Positions 15,705-24,177 of a stretch of DNA of 64,000 nucleotides are shown here, piece after piece; the stretch's first letter is position 1; every line of letters starts with the position of its first letter. The DNA is from JANQPA01 sp964548175 (GTDB lineage Bacteria; Bacteroidota; Bacteroidia; Chitinophagales; Saprospiraceae). The stretch lies in NCBI GenBank assembly GCA_964548175.1, contig CAZJQS010000019.1, forward strand, positions 1 to 64,000, given 5' to 3'. The notes under the pieces are model-generated. The model was not told the origin of the DNA. It made no database searches and was given only the letters and a program-made list of their open reading frames with translations. The translations under genes and the position numbers were made by a program.

Positions 15705-17552
15705 TTATTCATTCTCCAAAGTATTATTCTCTCTATTCACATCCACCATTCCGATATTCGGGTCGACGATGACCGATTGAATATCGTAGGCTGGTACATC
15801 CAATTGAAAAGTATAGGTCGGATGCGTCCACGGCCAGTCTTCCAACAAGGTCATATCTCCTAGGGGCTTGTGTCCGCGCATGAGGCGTAGTGGGATGTTG
15901 AACATTTTAGAGGTACCGTCCTTGAAGTTGACCTGTACGTCGAGCGGCATAGGGAAAACGCCGACTTTTTTGAGGATAACGGCTGATTTGTCGTCGCCTA
16001 TGCTTTCGATGCTGCTCACTCCATAATCGATCATATGGGTGGTGTTGACCATATATTCTTTGTACCAGTCGAGTTCCAGGCTCGACTGTTTTTCCATGAT
16101 GCGAATAAAATCATTGACATTGGGATGTTTAAACTTCCAGGTGTCATAGTATTTAAGCAATCCTTCGGCTACGTTGTCTTCTCCGATCACGTATTTGAGT
16201 TGTTGAAGGAAAATGCTGCCTTTGGTATAGGCGCCTATGCCATAGGCGCTGTTAGTCGTGTAATGATCGGAATGGGTAGAAAGCGGTTCTTCATTGCCGG
16301 AGAGCTGGAAGCGAGCGAAGCCGAGGAAGGTTCCTATATGTGGATTTTCGCGATATTCCCCCTGCATAATGCCTTCTTTGTTCAACCAGTTCATAATTTC
16401 TGTGGAAGCATAGCTGGTAAAGCCTTCGTCCATCCAGGGGTAGAGGCTTTCGTTGGTCCCCATGAGCATTTGGTACCAGGTATGCATCAGTTCGTGTACG
16501 GATACGCCAACCAGGCTACGCAGGCTGCGCTCGCCGGTGATGAGGGTTCCCATAGGATATTCCATACCGCCGTCTCCGCCCTGGATGAAAGTATATTGAT
16601 CGTAGGGATATTCGCCATAGTGCTCTTCGATAAAATCAAAGGCGCGGTCCATGATATCGGGCAACAACGGCCAGGTTTCCTTAGTTCGTTCAGTTTCTTT
16701 GTAAAAAAAGTGAAGGATGGTCCCGTCGGCTCGTTTCTTTTCAATGTGCTGGTATTCCGGATCGGCCGCCCACATAAAGTCGTGAACGTTGTAGGCTTTG
16801 AAGTGCCAGGTATGTTTATTTCCGCTCTTTGGCGGGATCTTGGTCATATTTTCCTGCGCATAGCCGTGGCCGATCTCTGCTTTATTTTGGAGGTACCCGG
16901 TTCCGCCGATGGTCCAGTCTTGGTGGATGGAAATTTTCACGTCAAAATCACCCCATACGCCGTAAAATTCACGGCCAACATAGGGGTTGGCATGCCAGCC
17001 CTGATAATCGTATTCGGCCATTTTAGGATACCACTGAGCCATGGAATAGTCGATTCCCTCGCTGCTGTTGCGTCCGGAGCGGCGTATCTGAACAGGCACT
17101 TGTGAATTGAATTCCATGACAAATTCAGCGGATTGCCCCGGCAGTATAGGTTCATCCAAAGTAACTTCCAGTATGGTTCCCACCACTTCGTACCTGACGT
17201 CCTTACCATTGCATTTGAGAGAATTGATTTGGTGATAGCCAATCTCCTCTTCACTCAGCTGGCTGATGCGATCGGCCACCCGGCGGTCAGGATCGGCAAT
17301 CGTTCTGGAACGAACATCCATCATGCTGCCTGGCTGGAAGGCATTGAAATAAAGGTGATAAAAAACGCGATCCAGGACGTCAGGGGAATTATTGAAATAG
17401 ATGAGCCGCTGATGGCCGGTAAAGCGATGAGTTTCCACATCGAAATCGATGTTCATTTCATAAAAAGCTCTTTGCTGCCAGCGGTCAGGCTGTGCATGCA
17501 GTCCAATAGTCAATAACAGACAGAAGGTAACAAATAAAGGTATTCTGTTCAT
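15705..17552 (-). CDS. M1 family zinc metallopeptidase, secreted
   Basis: 615 residues from ATG 17552, where the signal peptide MNRIPLFVTFCLLLTIGLHA begins; upstream in-frame codons give no signal. The N-terminal half is the beta-sandwich of M1 enzymes (FTGHQRLIYFNNSPD). The catalytic domain holds GGMEYP (the GxMEN exopeptidase loop) and HELMHTW near residue 354 with the second zinc Glu in WMDEGFTSYAS, so all zinc ligands are intact. It would trim peptides from the N-terminus in the periplasm. It is the first gene of a five-gene minus-strand run (peptidase, cupin, GT4, GT2, ribB). A TATTTTTG box lies at 17613-17620 on the minus strand. Confidence 0.93.
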   Translation of the reverse strand: MNRIPLFVTFCLLLTIGLHAQPDRWQQRAFYEMNIDFDVETHRFTGHQRLIYFNNSPDVLDRVFYHLYFNAFQPGSMMDVRSRTIADPDRRVADRISQLSEEEIGYHQINSLKCNGKDVRYEVVGTILEVTLDEPILPGQSAEFVMEFNSQVPVQIRRSGRNSSEGIDYSMAQWYPKMAEYDYQGWHANPYVGREFYGVWGDFDVKISIHQDWTIGGTGYLQNKAEIGHGYAQENMTKIPPKSGNKHTWHFKAYNVHDFMWAADPEYQHIEKKRADGTILHFFYKETERTKETWPLLPDIMDRAFDFIEEHYGEYPYDQYTFIQGGDGGMEYPMGTLITGERSLRSLVGVSVHELMHTWYQMLMGTNESLYPWMDEGFTSYASTEIMNWLNKEGIMQGEYRENPHIGTFLGFARFQLSGNEEPLSTHSDHYTTNSAYGIGAYTKGSIFLQQLKYVIGEDNVAEGLLKYYDTWKFKHPNVNDFIRIMEKQSSLELDWYKEYMVNTTHMIDYGVSSIESIGDDKSAVILKKVGVFPMPLDVQVNFKDGTSKMFNIPLRLMRGHKPLGDMTLLEDWPWTHPTYTFQLDVPAYDIQSVIVDPNIGMVDVNRENNTLENE

Positions 17553-17647
17553 AAATCTATTTGATTTGATTGATGATGGCTTAGGATAATCATTTTTCTT
17601 CAAAGAAACGATCAAAAATAATAAAATTGGCGATGGATACCGTATTA

Positions 17648-17679
17648 TTGGTTTTTACAAATCAATTCCTTTAATTTTG
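17648..17679 (+). promoter_or_regulatory. Promoter of the DUF6580 gene
   Basis: TTG (17648-17650), 21-nt spacer, TAATTTTG (17672-17679): a good match to the Bacteroidota primary sigma factor consensus. It leaves about 10 nt of leader before ATG 17698 and rules out the TTG start at 17677. Confidence 0.6.
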
Positions 17680-17697
17680 CCTTTAAAAAAACAAGAC

Positions 17698-18264
17698 ATG
17701 AGTGAGAAGCTAATTAAGAGAACCGGTATTTTATCGCTTATGATATTATTGGCGGCATTGAGCCGTTTGCTGCCTCATCCACCAAACTTTACGCCCATTG
17801 GGGCGCTGGCTCTGTTTGGTGCTGCTTATTTCCATAGAAAAGAACTGGCTTTTGCTGTTCCTCTTGTCGCCATGTGGGTAAGTGATCTGATCCTGAACAA
17901 CGCTATCTATGCCAAGGCGTACCCGGAATTGTACAATGGATTTGTTTTTATCGGTAGTTTATGGGTTTACCTCGGCATTCTGGTCATCGCGCTGCTGGGT
18001 TTGTGGATGCTGAAAAAAGTCAATGTGCCGAATTTACTGGGCGCCAGCTTGATGGCTTCCGTATTGTTCTTCCTGGTGACCAACTTCGGTTGCTTCCTGG
18101 TTGACCCTATGTATCCTAAGCATTTTGCAGGATTGATGAGCGCCTACGCCATGGGAATCCCCTTCTTCTGGAATACGCTCCTGGGGGATCTGTTCTTTAC
18201 CGCAGTACTGTTTGGTGGTTTTGAGTTGGTCAAGAGAAGGTTTCCGGTTTTACAGCTCAGCTGA
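17698..18264 (+). CDS. DUF6580-type membrane protein (putative transport)
   Basis: 188 residues with about five hydrophobic helices. MILLAALSRLLPHPPNFTPIGALALFGAAYF, spread over residues 14-45, and the repeated FGCFLVDPMYPKHFAGL / GIPFFWNTLLGDLFFTAVLFGG region are typical of the DUF6580 group, which resembles the ECF-type substrate-binding membrane components found near cobalamin genes. A cobalamin adenosyltransferase is encoded nearby at 20553, which would fit a cofactor-related transport role, but the link is an inference. It has its own promoter and is convergent with the HD phosphodiesterase gene. Confidence 0.8.
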   Translation: MSEKLIKRTGILSLMILLAALSRLLPHPPNFTPIGALALFGAAYFHRKELAFAVPLVAMWVSDLILNNAIYAKAYPELYNGFVFIGSLWVYLGILVIALLGLWMLKKVNVPNLLGASLMASVLFFLVTNFGCFLVDPMYPKHFAGLMSAYAMGIPFFWNTLLGDLFFTAVLFGGFELVKRRFPVLQLS

Positions 18265-18271
18265 GCATAAA

Positions 18272-18349
18272 AGGTTGTCCAACCGCCAGGTCCTGGCATG
18301 GAAAACGAATAGAGAACAACGTTCTTCTCACCTACCGGTTGGACAACCT
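18272..18349. terminator. Long structured convergent terminator
   Basis: 14-bp arms AGGTTGTCCAACCG and CGGTTGGACAACCT enclose a smaller hairpin CCAGG-T-CCTGG (18286-18296). It fills the gap between two convergent genes. No strong T-run follows, so termination is inferred from position. Confidence 0.6.
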
Positions 18350-18351
18350 AT

Positions 18352-20451
18352 TCAATTAGGTTTCTCTGCTCTCTCTTTTTCATCAGGATATTCGATCCTA
18401 ACGTGATGGACGGACTTCATGACGGTTTTGAATACGTTTCTGCATTGTTCCAGTTCTTCAAAGGTCATTTCTGATTCTTCAAGCTGTCCCTGGGTAATTT
18501 TACCGGAAATGATCTTGTTGATCAGTTCTGATAGTTCTTTTTCGGTAGGATTTTTCAAGCTTTTGCAGGCCGCTTCGATGGAGTCCGCGATCATCAGGAT
18601 GGTTTCCTCTTTTGTTCGGGGCCGAGGGCCTGGATAACGGAAATCCGATTCATCGACTTCCATATCCGGGTGATCCTTGATAAAATTGCGATAGAAATAC
18701 TCGGTCCGGGTAGTTCCATGGTGAGTCCTGATGAAGTCGATGATCAATCTGGGGAGCCGTGCTTTTTTCGCCATTTTCTCCCCTTCCGTCACATGGCTGA
18801 TGATCATTTTGGCGCTCTCCAGGTCGGATATCTCATTATGTGGGTTTTTCCCGCTTTGATTTTCGATAAAATATTCGGGATGCAGCATTTTGCCGATATC
18901 GTGATACAAGGCTGCTACTTTCACCAACAGGTGGTTGGCGCCGATCTTTCGGGCCGCCGCTTCCGACAAGTTGGCCACCTGCAGGGAATGCTGCATAGTA
19001 CCGGGCGCTTTCAGAGAAAGGTCACGAAGTAAGGGGCGGTTCATATCCGACAACTCCACCAGGGTAATGGCCGAAGTAAAACCGAAAAAGCGCTCCAGCA
19101 ATGGCACTAAAGGAATGGCCAATAAAGTCAGGAATACATTCAGGAAAATCCAGGAATAAACAGTCCAGTCTATTGCAACGATATCTCCTTCCTGTATAAG
19201 AGATAATCCGAGGAACGACAAGGCGTACGTCAGAAAAATAAAAAGCATGGAATAGAAAAATCGTGTCCACTCCCGGGTATCGACATTAGTCAGCAAAACC
19301 ACGATCCCCGCCAGTATCTGTAGAAAGGTAAATTCATATCCCAGGCTGGATAGAAAGCTGGCGATCAGCACCACAACGATATGAGTAAACAAGGCCAACC
19401 TGGAATTGAAAAACGTTTTGATCACGATCGGCACTATGCAGAACGGGATGATGTAGGCACTTAAAATACTGACGTTCTCCACCAGGTAGACCAGATAGCT
19501 GTACAAGGCCAGCCAGAGAAAAATGAAAAGCATTTTGGTGGAGCTCTTGTAAACGTCAAAAGAATGAAAGCGCAGGTACAACATAAATACCCCTATGATC
19601 AAACTGGTCAGCAGAAAATACCCAAGGAAGATCCATTGCCGCGGCTTGCTCTCCGTAAGTTGCTTTTCGTATTGTTCTCTCAGAGAAATCAGTTTCTGAT
19701 AATTTTCTTCATTTATCAGGGCGCCGTTGTTAATGATGATCTCTCCTTTTTGAACTTTGCCGCGCGTTTTGGGCACGCTGGCTTCCAGGTCGTCCCGCAG
19801 CTTAGTAGTCAAAGCGGCATCAAAGACCAGATTCGGCTCGATGAGTTCGTCCAGGATGGGAAGTAAAAAATCGGGATCCGACAACTTACTGTAGGGCAAG
19901 TCATCGCTTAGTTTGTTTTTGACCTGCTCTACGGTCAGGAAATTTTCCAATGTCTGCCGGTGGGTTTTATTGCCGCTGAGCACATTGATGACAAAATCCT
20001 TTCCTTTGTCGGCATGTTCGGGCGCCAGTTGAATAACGCCTTCATCGTAAATGTTTTCCAGGAAGTTATAACCAAAGTCCAGGTATTTATCCGGCTGGCT
20101 TTTCACCTCTTTAAACTGGACTTCTCCGCTGACCGATTCCAGTTGTTGATCAAAAGCCTTAATGAAGGCCTTTTTCTTTTTCGCCAGCATACTGGTGTCC
20201 AGGTTGTAATATGGAGCAAAATCTTTTTCCAGTGCCTCCATATCAGACTGTATGGCGTCTTCTGTCTTTTTGATGGCAAAATCAAAAGGCGCCTCCAAGT
20301 CTTCGTATTGCCAGGTCCTTCCCTTTTCAAACTGGTATTTAAACCTCAGGCTATTCGGGAACAGGAAACTGATGAATACGATGACGCCCAGCACCATGAT
20401 GTAGCGAAATACGCTGGGCAAACGTTCAATAGCTGCTTTTATTCCTTTCAT
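18352..20451 (-). CDS. 7TM-HD family cyclic-di-AMP phosphodiesterase (PgpH-like)
   Basis: 699 residues. A short N-terminal helix, a 250-residue extracytoplasmic 7TMR-HD domain (YQFEKGRTWQYEDLEAPFDF), seven membrane helices (about 275-470), then a cytoplasmic HD domain with LKAPGTMQHSLQVANL, ALYHDIGKMLHPEYF and HEISDLESAKMII, so the metal-binding HD pair and other His residues are intact. PgpH-type enzymes hydrolyse c-di-AMP, which controls turgor and K+ uptake. The gene has a strong TTG - 19 nt - TATCTTTG promoter almost at its start codon. The adenosyltransferase gene lies 100 bp upstream in the same direction. Confidence 0.93.
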   Translation of the reverse strand: MKGIKAAIERLPSVFRYIMVLGVIVFISFLFPNSLRFKYQFEKGRTWQYEDLEAPFDFAIKKTEDAIQSDMEALEKDFAPYYNLDTSMLAKKKKAFIKAFDQQLESVSGEVQFKEVKSQPDKYLDFGYNFLENIYDEGVIQLAPEHADKGKDFVINVLSGNKTHRQTLENFLTVEQVKNKLSDDLPYSKLSDPDFLLPILDELIEPNLVFDAALTTKLRDDLEASVPKTRGKVQKGEIIINNGALINEENYQKLISLREQYEKQLTESKPRQWIFLGYFLLTSLIIGVFMLYLRFHSFDVYKSSTKMLFIFLWLALYSYLVYLVENVSILSAYIIPFCIVPIVIKTFFNSRLALFTHIVVVLIASFLSSLGYEFTFLQILAGIVVLLTNVDTREWTRFFYSMLFIFLTYALSFLGLSLIQEGDIVAIDWTVYSWIFLNVFLTLLAIPLVPLLERFFGFTSAITLVELSDMNRPLLRDLSLKAPGTMQHSLQVANLSEAAARKIGANHLLVKVAALYHDIGKMLHPEYFIENQSGKNPHNEISDLESAKMIISHVTEGEKMAKKARLPRLIIDFIRTHHGTTRTEYFYRNFIKDHPDMEVDESDFRYPGPRPRTKEETILMIADSIEAACKSLKNPTEKELSELINKIISGKITQGQLEESEMTFEELEQCRNVFKTVMKSVHHVRIEYPDEKERAEKPN

Positions 20452-20458
20452 ACACCTG

Positions 20459-20488
20459 CAAAGATAACTAATTCATTGCGTGAAGCAA
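20459..20488 (-). promoter_or_regulatory. Promoter of the 7TM-HD gene, near-leaderless
   Basis: On the minus strand TTG (20488-20486), 19-nt spacer, TATCTTTG (20466-20459). Only 7 bp separate the -7 box from ATG 20451, so the message probably starts at or next to the start codon. Confidence 0.6.
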
Positions 20489-20552
20489 CTGATTGGTTGC
20501 TGGTTGTTGGATTTTGGTTGACAGGGGGAATGGAGAGGGCCGCTATCCTGTT

Positions 20553-21107
20553 TTATTCTTTTCTTGGCTTCCAGATCACTTCTGCTGCTCCAAGGTCTTG
20601 TGAAAGTTTTCTGGCGAGGATGAAAAAATAATCCGACAAGCGGTTCATGTATTTTAGAATAATTTCGGCTACTTCCTCTTCATGGCCAAGGGCGACGACC
20701 AGGCGCTCGGCTCTGCGACAGACGGTACGAGCGATGTGGCAGAAGGAGACCGTGTTGTGACCACCTGGAAGAATGAAGTTTTTAAGCGGGGGAAGAGACT
20801 CATCCATTTTGTCCATTTCTTTTTCCAGTAAGGAGATATCATCTTCGCGAAGGTCCGGCGCGGGTAATGCTTTATCCGGGTCGCTGGCCAGGTTAGCGCC
20901 TATAGTAAAGAGGCGGTCCTGTATATTTTTTAACATCTCATTTGCTTCCGCATTTTGGACGTTATCGCGCAGGAGTCCTACGTAAGCATTCAACTCATCA
21001 ATGGTCCCATAAGATTCGATGCGCAGATGGTGTTTGGACAGGCGGCGCCCGCCAAACAGGGATGTTTGGCCACTATCGCCTTCTCTGGTATAAATTTTAA
21101 AGCCCAT
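20553..21107 (-). CDS. PduO-type ATP:cob(I)alamin adenosyltransferase
   Basis: 184 residues from ATG 21107, the start that opens the conserved N-terminus MGFKIYTREGDSGQTSLFGG. RIESYGTIDELNAYVGLL and the ATP-binding RTVCRRAER signature are both present. The enzyme adenosylates cob(I)alamin to coenzyme B12 for use by B12-dependent mutases or reductases. The frame opens 14 codons earlier, but those residues are not family-like. It precedes the 7TM-HD gene by 101 bp on the same strand. A MITE-like repeat lies just upstream. Confidence 0.95.
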   Translation of the reverse strand: MGFKIYTREGDSGQTSLFGGRRLSKHHLRIESYGTIDELNAYVGLLRDNVQNAEANEMLKNIQDRLFTIGANLASDPDKALPAPDLREDDISLLEKEMDKMDESLPPLKNFILPGGHNTVSFCHIARTVCRRAERLVVALGHEEEVAEIILKYMNRLSDYFFILARKLSQDLGAAEVIWKPRKE

Positions 21108-21176
21108 TTGGTCTAGATTAGTTTCTTGAAAGATACAATGGTAAGGCAAAAAAAGTTCAAATAGTCGGACCTGGGC

Positions 21177-21241
21177 TTGTGTAAAAAGTCATCCTGCTCC
21201 TCCCGCTATCGGCCGGCAGGAGAAAGTGATTTTTTACACAA
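21177..21241. repeat. Dispersed MITE-like repeat, copy 2 (short form)
   Basis: 14-bp terminal inverted repeats TTGTGTAAAAAGTC and GATTTTTTACACAA (one mismatch) enclose an imperfect CTCC...GGAG stem. The same ends occur at 62870-63008 and, on the left side, at 1329. It lies between the ABC transporter gene and the adenosyltransferase gene. Confidence 0.75.
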
Positions 21242-21267
21242 ATTCGCCACGAGTCATCAAGTGTTTT

Positions 21268-22026
21268 TTACTGATTCACTCGATAATAGTGGCCCGGATC
21301 GTCAGATCTGACGACGTTTTCGTTGAGTACATCGCTTTCGACTAGTCCGTCGCGCAGGCGTACAATACGATGGGCGTGGGCTGCGATATCGGGTTCGTGA
21401 GTGACCAGAATGATGGTATTGCCCTGGTCGTGAATTTTTTCCAGGATTTCCATAATTTCTACTGAAGTTTTGGTATCGAGGTTACCGGTGGGCTCGTCAG
21501 CCAGGATGATGGAAGGGTTATTGACGAGAGCGCGGGCAATGGCTACCCGCTGTCGCTGCCCTCCGGATAATTCGTTAGGCTTGTGATCCACGCGGTCGCC
21601 GAGCCCGACATCGGTCAGGACTTGCCGGGCTCTATCCAGGCGTTTAGATTTACTTTCTCCGGAATAAACCTGTGGGAGGGCTACATTTTCGAGGGCAGTT
21701 AAGCGAGGTAACAAATTGAAAGTCTGGAAGATAAACCCGATCTCTTTATTTCTTACTTCAGCCAGTTCGTTATCGGTCATGGTAGCTACATCAATGCCGT
21801 TAAGATCATATTCTCCGGAGGTGGGAGTATCCAGGCAGCCAAAGAGGTTCATTAAGGTAGATTTCCCGGATCCGGAGGGTCCCATAAGTGCGACGTATTC
21901 GTTTTTTTTAATATCCATGGTAATGCTCTGCAGGGCGTGCACCTTGGTTGTTCCCATGATATAGGTTTTTCGCAGTTCTTTTACGCGTATGATAGGATCC
22001 ATTTGCTGTGGTTTACTTGATGTCAA
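21268..22026 (-). CDS. ABC transporter ATP-binding protein, LolD/MacB type
   Basis: 252 residues. Walker A GPSGSGKST, Q-loop FQTFNLLPRL, signature LSGGQRQRVAIARAL and Walker B ILADEPTGNLD are all intact. The sequence is of the MacB/LolD/FtsE class, in which a separate permease of the FtsX type powers lipoprotein release, efflux or signalling; no permease gene is adjacent. The annotated start at 22026 overlaps gatC by 14 bp; Met9 (22002) is an alternative start. Transcribed with gatC. Confidence 0.92.
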   Translation of the reverse strand: MTSSKPQQMDPIIRVKELRKTYIMGTTKVHALQSITMDIKKNEYVALMGPSGSGKSTLMNLFGCLDTPTSGEYDLNGIDVATMTDNELAEVRNKEIGFIFQTFNLLPRLTALENVALPQVYSGESKSKRLDRARQVLTDVGLGDRVDHKPNELSGGQRQRVAIARALVNNPSIILADEPTGNLDTKTSVEIMEILEKIHDQGNTIILVTHEPDIAAHAHRIVRLRDGLVESDVLNENVVRSDDPGHYYRVNQ

Positions 22027-22306
22027 TTACTTTAGGTACTTTAAAATGTTCGCCGTCGGAGTCCGGGGCGTTTTTGAAAGCCTTTTCCCGGCTGATCTGA
22101 CCATAAAGCTGATCTTTGCGCCAGACATTCCCTTCCTCTAAAACATAGATTAAAGGTTCGACTTCTTTGGTGTCCAGCTCATTCAATTTATCCACCATAT
22201 CGAGGATATTGGTCAATTCTTTTTGAAGGCGTTGCTTTTCTTCTTTGGTCAACGCCAGTTTAGCCAGCTTTTCGAGTCTCGAAATTAGTTGTTCATCTAC
22301 GGTCAT
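22013..22306 (-). CDS. gatC: Asp/Glu-tRNA amidotransferase subunit C
   Basis: 97 residues, the family length. The pattern LEKLAKLALTKEEKQRLQKEL at the N-terminus, ILDMVDKLNELDTKEVEPL in the middle and a C-terminal FKVPKVID match GatC. The subunit helps fold GatA and clamp the GatAB complex that amidates misacylated Glu-tRNA(Gln) and Asp-tRNA(Asn). gatA and gatB are not in the window, which is usual in this phylum. Confidence 0.95.
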   Translation of the reverse strand: MTVDEQLISRLEKLAKLALTKEEKQRLQKELTNILDMVDKLNELDTKEVEPLIYVLEEGNVWRKDQLYGQISREKAFKNAPDSDGEHFKVPKVIDIK

Positions 22307-22433
22307 AATAAAAAATTAGAAGTTTAAGGGAGTTTTATCGTCGAAGAGGCCAAAATATTTATTTCAGCAGAAATTTTACCAAAAATCTGTGGATTTAAAT
22401 ATTTTCGTGCTGATTTTTAATCCTGGACCAGAA

Positions 22434-23093
22434 ATGAATACTATGCCGGAGAACGACAATACACCCCGCATTAAACATATTGCTATTGCCGGAAATATCG
22501 GCGCGGGCAAAACGACTCTTTCGACTAAGCTCAGCAAATACTTCGGTTGGGAGGTACATTATGAACCTACCGACCACAACCCCTATCTCATCGATTTTTA
22601 TGATGATATGCAGCGCTGGTCTTTCAATCTTCAGGTTTACTTTCTTAACAGTCGCTACCAACAAGTGCTGAGCATCTTAAACGGTAAGAAAACCGTTATC
22701 CAGGATCGAACCATTTATGAAGATGCCTATATTTTTGCTCCCAACTTACTCGATATGGGACTGCTGTCGAAAAGGGACTTTGAGAATTACTTTTCGCTTT
22801 TCCAGACCATGTCTTCCCAGATCCGTCCGCCGGATCTGCTGATCTACCTGAGGGCCAGCATTTCCACACTGGTTGCCCATATCCACCACCGGGGCAGAGA
22901 ATACGAGGGGAATATGAGCCTGGACTATCTCCGGCGCCTGAATGAGCGCTATGAAGCCTGGATCAGCAAATATGAAGAAAGTGACGGTAAATTACTCATC
23001 ATCAATGCAGATGAGGTCGATTTTGAGAAAAATCCGGAAGATATGGGCGAGATCATCAACAAAGTCAGCGCCGAACTACATGGCTTATTCTAA
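22434..23093 (+). CDS. Deoxynucleoside kinase
   Basis: 219 residues from ATG 22434 (a second Met lies three codons on). P-loop AGNIGAGKTTLSTKL, then the DRTIYEDAYIFA segment that corresponds to the DRS/ERS base and substrate motif and the LID region HHRGREYE. It phosphorylates deoxyadenosine, deoxycytidine or deoxyguanosine in nucleoside salvage. The stop codon overlaps by 4 bp the stop of a small convergent gene. Substrate preference cannot be told from the sequence. Confidence 0.92.
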   Translation: MNTMPENDNTPRIKHIAIAGNIGAGKTTLSTKLSKYFGWEVHYEPTDHNPYLIDFYDDMQRWSFNLQVYFLNSRYQQVLSILNGKKTVIQDRTIYEDAYIFAPNLLDMGLLSKRDFENYFSLFQTMSSQIRPPDLLIYLRASISTLVAHIHHRGREYEGNMSLDYLRRLNERYEAWISKYEESDGKLLIINADEVDFEKNPEDMGEIINKVSAELHGLF

Positions 23094-23272
23094 GGTTTGA
23101 CCACTTCTTCTTTGTCGTTTTTCCAGTAAGCTTTTATCGATTCCGGTATTTCCTGTTTTCCCAGAATTAAAATGGCGAACAACAACAAAAAGTGTACGAT
23201 TATCGTAATGGCTACAGCTCTCGTTTTATTCCACCGGGAAGCCCGCCGCGATTTGGATTGATATGGCATCAT
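23090..23272 (-). CDS. Small single-pass membrane protein
   Basis: 60 residues. A basic N-terminus (SKSRRASRWNKTR) precedes one transmembrane helix (AVAITIIVHFLLLFAILIL) and a short charged tail EIPESIKAYWKNDKEEVVKP. This resembles the N-terminal anchor of TonB-like proteins without the rest. It converges on the kinase gene with a 4-bp stop overlap. Plausibly a real small protein, with no known function. Confidence 0.55.
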   Translation of the reverse strand: MMPYQSKSRRASRWNKTRAVAITIIVHFLLLFAILILGKQEIPESIKAYWKNDKEEVVKP

Positions 23273-23403
23273 TGTAGAAAGGGTGTTTTGGTTGGCTGTT
23301 TAAACGTTTGTGGTGAGGGTTGTATTTTAAAGAAGCTGTTAAAAATCATACTGTTGAACAAAAGAGCAGTTTAGGCATTTTGTTCATGAAAATTTATTTA
23401 ACC

Positions 23404-24075
23404 ATGCATACACAAGTTGCGCAATTTGAACAGATCGTCAAGGAGACAGAAGGAAAGGGAGCGACCTTGGTGGCTGTCTCTAAAACTAAACCCGTTGAAC
23501 TCATCATGGAATTGTACGAAATGGGACATCGGGATTTCGGAGAAAATCGCGTCCAGGAACTGACGGATAAACAGGAAAAACTGCCGGGAGATATCCGCTG
23601 GCATATGATCGGGCATTTGCAGACAAATAAAGTCAAATACATCGCTCCTTTTGTGCATCTTATCCATTCTGTGGATAGTTTCAAGGTGCTTAAAGAGATC
23701 AATAAACAGGCTAAAAAAGTGGATCGGGTCATTCCCTGCCTGCTTCAGTTTAAAATCGCCGAAGAGGACACCAAATATGGTTTTGATCCTGATTCCGCCA
23801 AACAAATGCTGGAGTCGGAGGCCTTTACACAATATGCAAATGTACGCATCATTGGGGTCATGGGCATGGCAACCTTCACCGAGGATGAAGCCCAGGTCAG
23901 AGCTGAGTTTAAAAAACTGAAACGCATCTTTGATCACCTGAAACAACATTATTTTGCGGATCAGGAGGATTTTAAGGAAATATCTATGGGTATGTCCGGA
24001 GATTATCCCATTGCCATGGAGGAAGGTAGTACAATGGTGAGAATTGGAAGTTTGATCTTTGGAGAACGGGGGTGA
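23404..24075 (+). CDS. YggS/PLPBP family pyridoxal-phosphate homeostasis protein
   Basis: 223 residues from ATG 23404. The PLP lysine lies in TLVAVSKTKP, followed by GENRVQEL, WHMIGHLQTNKVKYI, HSVDSFKVL, MGMATF and EISMGMSGDYPIAMEEGSTMVRIGS, all hallmark blocks of this fold-type III PLP carrier. It keeps PLP in balance and affects amino acid metabolism. ATG codons at 23386 and further upstream are in frame, but the homology begins after 23404. Probably monocistronic. Confidence 0.95.
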   Translation: MHTQVAQFEQIVKETEGKGATLVAVSKTKPVELIMELYEMGHRDFGENRVQELTDKQEKLPGDIRWHMIGHLQTNKVKYIAPFVHLIHSVDSFKVLKEINKQAKKVDRVIPCLLQFKIAEEDTKYGFDPDSAKQMLESEAFTQYANVRIIGVMGMATFTEDEAQVRAEFKKLKRIFDHLKQHYFADQEDFKEISMGMSGDYPIAMEEGSTMVRIGSLIFGERG

Positions 24076-24177
24076 GTTTTACAGAGATTGACAGTGTTTT
24101 TCACTTTTTTCAGTTTCAGCCAGCGTATGTCAGTGTCAATCTGTGCCCAAAAACTTTAAGAGGCTAACAAAGCATCT

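Noticed and set aside
16035..17105. Long open frame (356 codons) on the plus strand
   Set aside because: It is antisense to the M1 peptidase gene, which has full zinc motifs; the reverse frame is open because of codon bias.
17677..17697. TTG start of the DUF6580 gene
   Set aside because: The codon lies inside the TAATTTTG promoter box.
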